Below, piece after piece: positions 34,345 through 45,789 of a stretch of 64,000 bases of DNA (its first letter is position 1; every line of letters begins with the position of its first letter). The DNA is taken from contig NC_082687.1 in assembly GCF_949987515.2 (NCBI RefSeq), positions 123,919,838-123,983,837 of the forward strand, in the 5' to 3' direction. Origin of the DNA: Delphinus delphis (lineage: Eukaryota; Chordata; Mammalia; Artiodactyla; Delphinidae). The notes beneath the pieces were generated by a model. It saw only the letters and a program-made list of their open reading frames with translations. It ran no database searches and had not been told where the DNA came from. The position numbers and the translations under genes are program-made.

Positions 34345-35680
34345 TGTAAATCTGAGCCAGAACAATTAGTCAAGAAAAAGAAATAAAAGGCACCCAAATT
34401 AAAAAGGAAGAGGTAAAATCCTCTGTCTTTAAGTGACATAATCTTATAAATAGAAAATCTGAAAGACTCCACCAAAAATACTGTTAGAACTAAAAAATTC
34501 AGTAAAGTTTCAGGGTACAAATCATATGAAAACGATTTGCATTTCTAAGTACAAACAATAAGCTACTCACAGAGGAAATTAAGAAAACAATACCATTTAT
34601 CATAGGATCAAAAATAACATAATACTTCAGAATAAACATAACCAAGGAATAAAAGACTTGTATGCTGAAAACTAAATACATTGATGAAACAATTGACACA
34701 AATAAGCGTTGGAAGACTTAACATTGTTAAAACACACATACTGCCCAAAGCAATCTACAGATTCAATGCTATTCCCATAAAAATTCCAGTGGCATTTTTT
34801 ACAGAAATAGAAAAAAAAATCTAAAAAGAACAAATCTGGAGGCATCACGCTTCCTGATTTCAATTTATAATGCAAAGCTACAGTAACTAAAACAGTATAG
34901 TACTGGCACAAAGATGGATATATAGGCCAATGGAACAGAATTGAAGGCCCAGAAATAAACCTATGTATATATGGGTCAACTGATCTTCAACAAGTGTGCC
35001 AAGAATACATAATGGAGAAAGGATAGTCTCTTCAACAAATGGTGCTCGAAAAACTGGATATCCCCATATAAAAGAATGAAATTGGACCTTTCTCACTCCA
35101 TATGCAAAAAACAACTCAAAATGGATTAAAGATGCAAATGTAAGACCCTCACATTGTAAAACTCCAAGAAGAAAACATTGGGGGGAAAACTTTACAACAT
35201 TGGTCTTGGCAATCCATGAAATCATGGATATGTCACCAAAAGAACAGGTAAGAAAAGTAAAAATAAACAAGTGGGACTGCATCAAACTAAAAAGCTTCTG
35301 TGCAGCAAAGGAAACTAACAGAGTGAAAAGGAAACTTGCAGAATGGGAGAAAATATTTGCAAACCGTATATCTGACAAGGGGTTAATATGAAAAAAATAT
35401 ATGGAACTCCTACAATTCAATAGCAAAAAAACCCCAAAAAACACAATTTAAATTGGGCAAAGGATTTGAATAGACATTTCTCCAAATAAGACATATAATG
35501 ACCAAAAGGTATATGAAAAGATACCAAACATTACTAATCATCAGGAAAATGAAAATCAAACCCACAATGAGATATCACCTCACACCTGTCAGGATGATTA
35601 TTATATATATATAAAAAAAAAGAAGAAGAAAAATTGGGACAAGTTTGTGGAAAATTGGGAATACTTTCACAAATGTTGCA
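34345..35680 (+). pseudogene. L1 ORF2 fragment (reverse transcriptase end to C-terminal region)
   Basis: Begins in the reverse transcriptase region ('gagccagaacaattagtcaag', 'aaataaaaggcacccaaatt') and runs through 'ccaaagcaatctacagattcaatgctattcc', 'tggaacagaattgaaggcccagaaataaa', 'aagtgggactgcatcaaactaaaaagcttctgtgcagc' and 'gagatatcacctcacacctgtcagg'. At about 34425-34436, where the catalytic Phe-Ala-Asp-Asp codons should be, several bases are missing and only Ser-Asp can be read, so the active site is gone. A 185-codon minus-strand frame across 34887-35444 is antisense L1, not a gene. Both ends of the element are absent. Confidence 0.88.
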
Positions 35681-36330
35681 TCCTTTTCCATTTTAGTTAT
35701 TTTTTGAAACTCTTGCTATTTTAATGTTGGACTCCTTGAATTAATAATATCTATGTTTTATATTTTCTCTCATATTTATTGTTGTGGCTTATTTTTGTTT
35801 GTTTTAATTGCAACATTCACTTGTTTATTTTCCATGAAGCTTCTCTAATTCTCTGATATTCTCTTTAGAGCATTCTGGGGTTTTCTTTAGGGAGAATCTC
35901 ACTTAAAATCTCACTTAAAAATGAGACTAATTAGAGAACATTTAATATTTTTAAGAATTTTTGTTATTGTTCTCTTTTCTGTTATCTTAATAGTGTCTTC
36001 CTAAAATATCTGCTTCCTCCAGGTCATATTTCCCTATTTCTTTATCTTGATCATTCTCTCTTATGTTCCTAATTTCTTCAAATGAGTGGTTATCCTAAGT
36101 TGTTGATTCATATGTAATAATAAAGCAATAAAAATAAATGTGTATACATAATTTTGCCTTGTTTGCTGGTGGACATTACTTACTACTGGAAGTGTATAAG
36201 AATCTGCCCTCAATTCTGGTAGATTCCTAAATAAGACAACACTGAATTTTACTTTGGCCATTAAATAGTTGCACTAGATTTTACTAAAGTGTTAATAATT
36301 TTAAATGGAGAAGCATCTCTATTTGGATTT
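35681..36330. other. No gene seen; T-rich
   Basis: T-rich on the plus strand, possibly an old repeat in antisense orientation, but I cannot name one. Confidence 0.4.
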
Positions 36331-36960
36331 AGTTTCCATTTCTTCCACTTTTTTGTCTGAGGGGCAGTCTGCAAGCAGACGTGGGGGTCAACTATTCCTC
36401 AGACAGATTTTTCCAAAGACAATGTATTTTTCTTCGGTCTCGTGCATCATTTCCACTCCTCATATCTGAGAGCTCTGACACTTGAAAGCCTCCTGGGTTC
36501 TTTAGGACACATTAACTCCCTGCCCTCTCAGGCTTATAAGTGAGAGGGTAGTGCAGAACTTTTATGCCCTCTCAGAGCAGATCACCCTTGATGTGTTCAC
36601 CAACTCAGAAACTCCCTGAACCCTAACATTTAGAGCTTTTATGAAGGTTTCATTATATAGGCATGATTGTCCATCAGTTACTAACCTCAAGTTTAGTCCT
36701 TCTTCCCTCCCTGGGGAGAGGACTGAAAGTTCTAGTCTGCTAATCATGGCTTACTTGGTCTTTCTGGTGACCAGCCTCCATCCTGAAGCTATCTAGAGGT
36801 CCAGTCACCAGTCATCTCATTAGCACACCAAAAAAAGAAAAAACAAAACTCATCATTCAGAAAATTCCAGGGCTTTTAGGAGCTCTGTGCCAGGGACAGG
36901 GGGGAAAGACCAAATATTTATTTTTTATAATACCAAAACATATATACACTCTTGAAGCAA
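36331..36960. repeat. Ancient interspersed repeat, LTR-like, family not named
   Basis: The block with 'gatgtgttcaccaactcagaaactccctgaaccc', 'tttatgaaggtttcattatataggcatgattg', 'ttggtctttctggtgaccagcctccatcctgaagctatctagagg' and 'tcatctcattagcacac', ending 'ttttaggagctctgtgccagg', matches a dispersed mammalian repeat I recognise but cannot name. Its composition resembles an LTR. No internal viral coding region is visible nearby. Confidence 0.55.
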
Positions 36961-37539
36961 AACTCAGATCAAGATATAAAATATTTTGGGGATTTGATTT
37001 CCTGATGTGGTGATAACTCTTTCAAGCCTGCTTCTCTCCCAGCTCCAACATCAACAATCCCAGTGGACCTATCAAGGATTCCCCTGACAACGCCAGACTG
37101 AGATTCTAGTGACAATTCAAAGACAAATTTGTGAGATGTTTGATCTATAAAACATCCTATAATATACACCCAATCTCCAAAAGATCTTTAGTTGTCTATA
37201 TTTATCAGACCAAAGAGAATAACAAGAGAGATGTCTAAACCTGAGTTTACCCATTGTTAAGAAACAATCATTCTACACAAATATAAGAGCAGTGCAAAAG
37301 AACACTTGTCAACCAAAGATTTCAACCTTATCTCTTCAAGGCAAGTTGTTAAAGAGATATTTTTAAGCTTTCTCAAAGTTCTCTAGAATATTTTCTAAAT
37401 ATACTAAGATTTCCAAATATGTCAGATTCCCCAACCACTCTCCACTGGTCTCTTGAAGAAACTGAGGCTCTGATAATAATCCGTAAGGCATCCTTTCTCT
37501 CTCAGGTCAAACCATGAAAAAATTAACAGAAACCTCAAT

Positions 37540-37880
37540 TAAGTAGAGTTGAGACACCAGAAAGGGGGAGCTCTCGTGCCCTATGAAGACAGCAGAATCC
37601 AGCAGGAAGAAGAAAGACTCCCTCTTCTTGCCTGGCAAGAGCTCAGCCAAGGAGAGATAGTCACAAGTCAACCAATGAAAAGCCTTGAACTCTTTGTTTA
37701 CTCTAGTCCTCCTAACTCCTTTCTTCCCTCTTTAAAAGAGTTCTTCTCTCCATTTTTGCTGAGGAGTTGCACATGGCTTGCCATGGCTGCAGACCCCGAA
37801 CTGCAATTATTTGTTTATCCCAAATAAGCCCACTTTTGCTAGAGAAATAACTGTCAGTCTCTCTGTTTTAGGTCAACAAC
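37540..37880 (+). repeat. Solitary LTR-like sequence (probable ERV/MaLR type)
   Basis: It has the order expected of an LTR: a purine-rich start; 'ttgtttactctagtcctcctaactcc' and a weak TATA-like 'tttaaaagag' at about 37730; then 'gctgaggagttgcacatggcttgccatggctgcagaccccgaa', 'caaataagcc' (a variant polyadenylation signal) and a T-rich tail. I see no second LTR and no retroviral coding region, so it would be a solo LTR. The exact family is uncertain. Confidence 0.5.
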
Positions 37881-40764
37881 CTAGAAAGGAAAATATTATT
37901 TTTAGTCAGACTTATCTGATAATATTCCCTCCACAGTCCCCATTGTGACTTTTAACATATTTGAGGATCCTAGAATTTGGGACAAACTGTTTCTATCAAT
38001 CATGATCCCTTTTGTTCTCTATTACTATAGTACTTAATTCTTCATTTTTCCCCTGATTCATTCTCCACCTTTTGTTTTTGGCCTGCTCTGTGACTCGAGA
38101 TGAGGAGGAGATAAACTTAAAGACTACTTCTCCCCAGTTTCACTGCCCTTGGACTTCTAGTTGGGTTCAGCTAATGAAAGTTTTGGCAGAGGATAAGAGA
38201 ACAGATGAAAGAAGCCATGAGGGTTCCCTTAAATTGCTTGAGCTTTCATAGGCTCTAGTAACTTCTTTCCTTGTACTGTAATTTTAGTCTTAGTAATGGG
38301 TTTCCACTGTTGCTATTTCCTTGGTGTGTCAACTTCTTTTATTGGTTCCCTTAGCCCTTCCCAAATCTCTTTAAATAAAGCTAAATGTAACTTCTGTTTC
38401 CTGTGAGGAAACTGATGAATAGTTTAGCATACATTCAATTTTTTTCAAATTTCTTATACATCAACATAAGAAGAAATATTAATGAACCCTAAAACCAAGA
38501 TAAAATGTCATTGATTAAGAGTTCCTTAACATGTCCCCTTATATCACTGGTTCTCAGAATGTTCTCTACAGAATTATACCCAAAGGTTCATGGATCCTGT
38601 AACTCAATCTGCTTCTCATTCTCAAAATCCACATCCCACTCGTAAAGAGGAAAAACTTTTCTCTTTCCTTGTGCCTTTTAACTTGTCTCTGCTTAGTGTG
38701 CTGTGTCCTCTCCTTTATGGCCCTAATTACTGAGGGAAGTCTGTGGGTGACTTCCTGGGCTTCCTGGTTTCCATCTCATGGGAAGCATAAACATAGAGAA
38801 AACTGCTTTCAATTAGTGAAACTATGCTGGACAGGATCTCTTAGATCCAACACATTCTTGCAACAAAACCAACTACCTTTCTGATCCTGACAACTGCCTT
38901 TGAAAATGTCTTCTCTGTGTTCAATTTACTGTTTGAATTTTTCCTCCCTCTCACAGGTTGTACATGCTTGGATAAGATTCCAGTCCTTGGTATGTTAACA
39001 ACCAGCGCAGGTTGACTTCGTGTCAAATTAATGCACTATACCTTGGGATGGTGCATTTGATTCACAAGTTGACCAAGTCATATCAATTTCATCGTTGCTT
39101 ATTATAAGGGCAAAGAGTTACCTAATGATTTTTCTGTAAACTCAGTGTATTACATTGTGAATTATATTATTTTGTTAGCCTAAGGAAGAGTGCATATAAA
39201 CTGTTGTGTTGTTAAGTAGTTTTATTTCAGAATTCTTCCATGATAAGTAAGAGAGATCAAAGATTCTGTTACTGTAGAAAATAAACACAAAGTGACTGCT
39301 TGCAGGATGTCATGCACCTAAGCTTTCACATTTTTAGATAATGATTTATTTAACACATTGGAGGCTGAGGTTGCTTGGGACTGTGATGGACACAAAAGGA
39401 TAGTGGGATAGGAATTGTGGCTGTTCTAATCTGCATAGAAGCTAAATATGACTGACATTTTTGCTGTATATTATTACCAGTTTATTTGAATGATAAATAT
39501 AAATGGGTGAAAATATGTTTTCAGTATAACCCCTAGGCATCTTCCTCTCTCCATTAAAATTCAATTAGATGATTAGTAATGTAACTAAGAACTCACAATG
39601 ACATTTTCTTTCCCATTGCGCTTATATTCTAAAACAAATTCTCGTTGCATTAAAAAATTGTGTTTTTTATAACTGAAACAGACATGCCTTCAGTATCCAA
39701 AAATGATAAGCCAGACCCAATATGAGGGGGAAAATGCAGAGCTACAGTGTAATGTGTAACTAACAAATGAGTAAAACATCCATCAACACGGGTTTTAGCT
39801 TTCTGTGTCAAAACTCTTCGGAATGTGTATTCATACAAACAATCTGAATTTCCAGTCCAAATGAAGTAGTTCACCAAGACTCTAGCCCAGGCACCTGTGA
39901 CCCAGATAAGTCAAAGACAGTGTCCGACCAACACTGGACCTAATTTCAATGATTCCATGAGTCAATATTTTATCATTTCCAGTCTTCTTTTGGCTATTTT
40001 TTCCAAAGCAATCTGAAAGAGAGCTGCCTATGTTTATGAGATGGGTATGGATTAGCTCTTGCTAATTAATATGGTATGCAACAGTATTCTATGCACAGGG
40101 AAGACAGTAACATTAGAACTTTTCATGAGGGCAAGAATGTTGCCTCAGAAACTGTACTCATAACTAACGAATCTCAACAGGTAGAATACACTTGTGTTTA
40201 AATAACATTTCATTTTCTCTAAGAAATCAATGTCTTATAAGGTTGGCATATTTTAAGAACATAAAGTATATTATATATTTTAGAAAAATGTGTCACCACA
40301 CATTCATGCTGAAACAAACTCTAATAATTTTTCATCCACTCGTTATTTCTTATTAGTTGTTTTCTCTTTTGGAACACTATTTCATTTTTCTCCACATGAT
40401 TGTTCTACAGATTGCCTCAGAGCAAGAGAACCTTGAAGTAGTAAAGGACATAGTGAAATTTAAGCTCTATCCTAAAATAGTCAGCCAACCATACCATGGA
40501 GGGGGTCTTGGAATTCTTTCTCAAAGTTGTGTTTTAGAACTCCTTTGGGAACCCTTTAAGCAACTTGACACTAAACTAACTTTTATTTATTAATTTTCCA
40601 AGATTTTGTGGATCATGTTTTAATATAATACTTTCTATGGTTAGAATAGACCACAGAACCAGAATTCTAGGTCTGTTGTTTCACATCCTAGTGATCTCTA
40701 AATATGTGTAGAACTTATCCTATGAATTTTTCTAGCTGTAAGCCTAGGTTTAAGAATGCTGGCT
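37881..40764. other. No gene seen; one possible repeat
   Basis: 38100-38390 resembles an old LTR- or MER-type repeat ('gggttcagctaatgaaag', 'tggcagaggataagagaac', 'ccactgttgctatttccttgg', 'tctctttaaataaagct'). The rest is apparently unique, with frames of no more than about 80 codons and no family resemblance. Confidence 0.45.
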
Positions 40765-40969
40765 GGGCTTCCCTGGTGGCACAGTGGTTGAGAGTCCGCC
40801 TGCTGATGCGGGGGATGTGGGTTCGTGCCCCGGTCCGGGAAGATCCCACATGCCACGGAGCGGCTAGGCCCGTGAGCCATGGCTGCTGAGCCTGCGCGTC
40901 CGGAGCCTGTGCTCCGCAACGGGAGAGGCCACGACAGTGAGAGGCCCGTGTACCGCAAAAAAAAAAAAA
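40765..40969 (+). mobile_element. CHR-type SINE, short (cetacean) form
   Basis: Starts 'gggcttccctggtggcac', has the tRNA-like B box 'gggttcgtgcccc', continues 'gatcccacatgccacggagc' and ends 'cccgtgtaccgc' plus an A tail. It is flanked by a perfect 13-bp target-site duplication aagaatgctggct (40752-40764 and 40970-40982). The perfect duplication and uninterrupted tail suggest the youngest SINE insertion in the window. Open frames on both strands here are SINE artefacts. Confidence 0.95.
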
Positions 40970-40982
40970 AAGAATGCTGGCT

Positions 40983-41150
40983 AACATCTGCTAAGCACTC
41001 ACTACACTATGTGTCAGGCTCTGTTATAAGTGTTTATTTAACCCTCACAACAACTCTAGGAGATTACTACTATTATCACATACATTTTATAAGTAAGAAA
41101 ACTGAAGATTCTTAGCTAGTAAATGTATAGCCAGACTCACGATCATGTAA
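40983..41150 (-). repeat. MIR SINE (antisense)
   Basis: 'tgctaagcactcactacactatgtgtcaggctctgttataagtg', 'aaccctcacaacaactctaggag', 'actattatcacatacattttataagtaagaaaactgaag' and 'cttagctagtaaatgtatagccagactc' match antisense MIR. The CHR SINE at 40765 landed at its edge. Confidence 0.8.
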
Positions 41151-42379
41151 TCTTGTCCAGGATTGTAAACCACTACCCTCTCTAATTACATAAGTTTCTG
41201 GACAAGTAAAAATGTTATTATATCTAAGATTTTCTGGGGTATTCAAATAAAAATAATAAATATAAAAATATAAGTTTTAGTATTTATTTGTTATTTCTGA
41301 CATAGCATGAGTCATTTCTTTCAGCCACTTTTTCAGAGTACATAATTCCAGATGGAAAAGTATGCATTACACTGTACCAACACATTCAGAAATACAGCAA
41401 GTAAAATTATTTAAACACATTGTATTCAGAAGAGACTAAAGCATTTATGGGCCAAGAATTTCCCATCATACAGTTTGGTTCATACCAGCTTTTCCAAGCT
41501 GTCTTGTCCATTGAAAAAGTATCTGTGAATAGTACATAGTGAATAGAAAATATTTTTGCAGATGTTCAGTGGTGTTCATAAGTTCCTGCAAACACCCGCA
41601 GACACCCACAAATTTTCCCCTGAGTCTTGGTTAATTTTCACTTCATAGATCTGTGAAATATTTTAAAATAAAAGAAGCATGTCAGGAAATCTTTGATTGT
41701 CTGGTTCCTTTCTTCTTGGCTCCTGGTATTTTATCTCTTACCCTGTTTTTCTGTACTTTTGTGCAAAAAATATGTATATATTCAATTTATTCAACATTTT
41801 CTCATGAAAAAAATTCCAACACACAAGAAAGTCAAAAGAATTTTAGAGGGAATATCCTTAAATTCTTCATCATATTCTGCCGTTAACATTTTATTATATT
41901 TGTTTCATCACATTTTTTTCATCTATCTGTCCATCTATTCATCAATCTTTTTTTTGATGCAAAGTAAACTATAGGTATATGTAGCTTGTCTCTAAATATT
42001 TCAGTATGCATATTATTAATTATAATTCAATATTATTTATAAAGTTTTTCATTTTATGTAAAATTTACATCCAATAAATGCAGAAATCTGAATTGTATAC
42101 TTGCTTAAGTTTTGACAATACATACATTTGCACATTCCGAAATTCTATCAAGAAAGAGATCATTGCCTTCACCCTACGTTCAATATCTTTTAAATAATTT
42201 TAACCTATATTCTTTTCTGTCTGCCTTGTAGGGCCTATAACTAATAACTCTTAGATAATCTATGATCCTCTTTTGTCAACTTTAGAATACTGTGCCTAAT
42301 CAAATTGAGAATTATCTTAAGAATTCTATTGTTTCTCATATAGAAAGTTATTCAAAGAAATATGAAGACTAAGTTTTTT
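41151..42379. other. No gene seen
   Basis: AT-rich, with no recognised gene or repeat. Confidence 0.5.
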
Positions 42380-43410
42380 GTTTTGGGGCAGTTTCCAACT
42401 TACAGAAAAGAAGGGAGTATCCAAATGCTGCTCACTGGTCTCACCAATCAGAGGAAAAAGAGACATTAGAGGTGTGAAGAACAAAGTGACTAGGATTTGT
42501 GTGGCAAGAAAGCAGGGAGTTACAGAGATAGTGAGAGCTCCAGGAATCTGCAGAGAGGTCCAACCAATCATTTGGTGGAGTACTAATCTGTACATATATG
42601 AGAGAAAAATTCCCAAGACTGTGAAAAGAACCAGTGAAAAATAATAAGCTGAATAATTCTAGGAGTTCACTAGGGTAGAGAATACCTTCTTTTCCCACCA
42701 GTCAGAATAGAAAGATTTTCCAATACATCAGGCATGAAGTAGGAGTCTCAGAAGGGTATCACCTTACTAGCTCAGCTAAATCAGCCTGAGACTAAAGGCT
42801 GCTCTAGGCTCATCTTAACAAAGCTAAAAGACAAGTCATGAAAAGGGTCAAACTGATCTCAAGTAATTTAAACTCTATTCCAGAAAAGAAAATTATTTAA
42901 ATAAACAAAATCCAGCACCTAACATCTTAAATTTATAATGTTTGGCATACAATTAAAAATCATCATTCATGCACAGAAACATAACCAAGAGAAAAAAACT
43001 CAACCAATTGAAACGAAACCAGAAATGACAAAGATGGTGGAAATAGGAGAAAAAGACATTAGAACAGCTATTATAAATATGTTCCATATGATCAAGAAGG
43101 TTGAAGAAATTCTGGATATAATAAAAGAAATGAAATACATCAACAGAGCCCAAATAAAATTTATGGAGATGAAAAATACAATATATGAAAAAAAAATACT
43201 GGATGCGATTAAGAGCAGATAAGACAATGCAAAAAAAAAAAGATCAGTGAACTTAAAGACATTGCAATGGGACTATTCAAAATAATGCCCAGCAAGGATA
43301 AAAAGGTTGAATAGAAAATGAACAGTATATCAGAGACCTGTGTGCTAGTATTATGTGTAATATAATTAATACCTGTAACTGAAATTCTAGAACCATGGAA
43401 GAGCTCAAGT
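42380..43410 (+). mobile_element. Old L1 5' UTR and start of ORF1
   Basis: The 5'-UTR-like text at 42700-42930 ('cctgagactaaaggctg', 'aaataaacaaaatccagcacc...') leads into an open stretch, 42938-43222, whose translation (PEMTKMVEIGEKDIRTAIIN, then KEMKYINRAQIKFMEMKN) fits the N-terminal coiled-coil part of an old L1 ORF1 protein. 'agatcagtgaacttaaagacattgcaatg' and 'atcagagacctgtg' continue ORF1 homology to about 43400, out of frame. The element stops there, before a separate L1 begins. Confidence 0.72.
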
Positions 43411-43459
43411 TTAATTTTTGGTCTTTTTGCTGTTGTTGTTAGAAAATATTTAATCCTCA

Positions 43460-43585
43460 TTGACTAGTGACCTCAGATAAAGCCACTTCATGGCTCTGAG
43501 TATCAATTTCCCTATTTGAGTTGAGACTGTCATTAATGATCTCATTTAGTCTTCACAAATGACTCTGCCTAAAGTGAAATAAACA
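43460..43585 (+). repeat. MIR-like fragment, weak
   Basis: 'gtgacctcagataaagccacttcatggctctgagtatcaatttccctatttgag' followed by 'aatgatctcatttag' is consistent with a degraded MIR. Low certainty. Confidence 0.35.
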
Positions 43586-44699
43586 TTCAATGAGGGAGAC
43601 AAGATAGCAGAGTAGAAAGACCTTGAGCTCACCTCCCCTTATGAGCACACCAAAATCACAACTAACTGTTGCATAACCATTGATTAAAAAAAGACTGAAA
43701 CCTACCAAAAAAGATATGCTACATCCAAATACATAAAGAAGAAACCACAATGAGATGGTAAGAGGGGTGCACACGTGATATAATCAAATCCCATAACACT
43801 CAGGTGGATGACCCACAAACTGAAGAATAATTATATTGCAGAAGTTTTCCCACAAGAGTGAGAGCTCTGAGCCCCATGTCAGGCACCCTAACCTAGGGGT
43901 CCAGCATTGGGAGTAGGAACCCCCAGAGCATGTGGCTTTGAAGGCCAGTGGGGTTTGATTTCAGGAGCCCCACAGGACTGGGGGAACTAGAGACTCCACT
44001 GTTGGAGGGTGCACACAAGTTCTCACGTGCACTGGGACCCAGAGAAAAATCAGTGACTTCATAGGAGCCTGGTCCAGACATGCCTGCTGGTCTTGGAGGG
44101 TCTCCTGGGTAGGTGAGGGGTGGCTGTGACTCACACTGGGGATTTGGACACTGGTGGTGGAGATATCAGGGAGTGTTCATTACTTGAACTCTTGATGGAC
44201 GCATACATCTTGCTTGGGTCACTAGCACTAAGACCTGCCCCCACCTAACAGCCTGTAGGCTTCAGTGCTGGGATGCCTCAGTCCAAACAACTAACAGGGT
44301 AGGAACACAACTCCACCCATCAGCACACAGTCTGCCTGAAGACTTCCTGAGCCTACAGTCAATTCTAGGTATGCCCCTTAACACGACACTGTCCCCCAGA
44401 GGGCCAAGACCCAGCTCCACACACAAGTGGGCAATCAACAGCCCCTACCACCAGGAAGCCTGCACAAGCCTCTAGGTCAGCCTCACCCACCAAGGGGCAG
44501 ACATCAGAAACAAGAAAACTACAATCCCACAGCCTTCAGAACTGAGTCCAAAAACACAGGTCAGAACATACTCTGGGACCAGCTGGTCCCTGGCCCTTGG
44601 GTGATGAGAGGGGAGTGTAGTGCTGTGATACATAGGACATCCCCTACAGAGGGCCACTTCTCCATGGTTGAGAAATGTAACTAATCTAATACATACATA

Positions 44700-45400
44700 A
44701 AAATACAAATAGAAATTTAAACAAAATGAGACAGCAAAGGAATATGTTCCAGGTGAAGAAACAAGATAAAATCCCAGAATAACAACTGTGAAGTGGAGAT
44801 AGACAATCTACCCGAGAAAGAGTTCAGAGTAATGATCATAAAGATGATCCAAGAACTCAGGAAAAGAATGGATGCACCAACATTCATATTACAGGGGTCT
44901 CAGATGGAGGAGAGAGAGAAAAAGGGCCTGAGAAAACATTTGAAGAGCTAATAGCTGAAAACTTCCCTAACATGGAAAAGAAAACAGTCACCCAAGTCCA
45001 GGAAGCACAGAGAGTCCCATACAGGACTAACCCAAGGAGGAACACACTGAGACACATGGTAATCAAATTGACAAAAGTTAAAGACAAAGAAAACATTAAA
45101 AGCAACAAGGGAAAAGCAACAAATAACATACAAGGGAATCCCCATGAGATGAGGGGACTATCAGCCAATTCTTCAGCAGAAACTCTGCAGGGCAGAAGGA
45201 AGTGGCACTATATATTTAAAGTGATGAAAGGGAAAACCCTACAACCCAGAAAGACTCTCATTCACATTTGATGGGGAAATCAAAAGCTTTACAGACAAGC
45301 AAAAGGTAAAAGATTCAGCACCACAAAACTTTACAAAAATGCTTTACAGCAAATGCTAAAGGAACTTACGCAGGCAGAAAAGAAAAGGCTACAACTATAA
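44700..45400 (+). pseudogene. L1 ORF1 remnant (RNA-binding protein)
   Basis: The readable stretch at 44972-45271 includes QVQEAQRVPYRTNPRR, then SANSSAETLQGRRKWHYIFK and KGKTLQPRKT. This matches the conserved C-terminal region of L1 ORF1 protein, the trimeric RNA chaperone that coats L1 RNA. Homology continues out of frame to 'gaaatcaaaagctttacagacaagc' and '...tgctaaaggaactt' near 45365. Stops and frameshifts break it, and the N-terminal coiled coil is poorly preserved. It lies directly upstream of the ORF2 remnant, in the normal L1 order. Confidence 0.75.
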
Positions 45401-45637
45401 ACAAGAAAATTATGAAATGGGAAAGTTCACCAATAAAGGCAAACAAACAGTAAAGATAGGAAATCATCCACACACAAATATGATATCAAACCCAGTAACT
45501 GTGACAGGAGGAGAGTACAAATAAAGAATATCTAAAATGCATTTGAAATTAAGAGATCAGCAACTTAAAACAATCATGTATATACAGACCGCTATACAAA
45601 TCTCATGGTAACCACAAAGCAAAAATCTATATTATAG

Positions 45638-45639
<2 letters not shown>

Positions 45640-45670
<31 letters not shown>
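45640..45670 (+). repeat. (CA)n microsatellite inside L1
   Basis: About 31 bp of pure CA between the ORF1 and ORF2 remnants of the 43590-49090 L1. It arose after, or together with, decay of the element. Confidence 0.93.
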
Positions 45671-45672
<2 letters not shown>

Positions 45673-45789
45673 GGAATCCAAACACAACACTAAAGATATT
45701 CACCAAATCATAAGAGAAGAGAACATAAGAGGTAAGGAAGAAAAAGACCTACAAAAGCAAATCCAAAATTATTAACAAAGTGACAGTAA

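Noticed and set aside
34887..35444. 185-codon open frame on the minus strand
   Set aside because: It is the antisense of an L1 ORF2 fragment; antisense L1 often stays open. No independent domain is visible.
36331..37880. A complete endogenous retrovirus between the two LTR-like blocks
   Set aside because: The two blocks do not resemble each other, and the roughly 600 bp between them shows no retroviral coding similarity. They are better read as separate fossils.
44427..44684. 85-codon frame as a possible gene
   Set aside because: It lies in the L1 5'-UTR-like region upstream of ORF1 and has no recognised domain.
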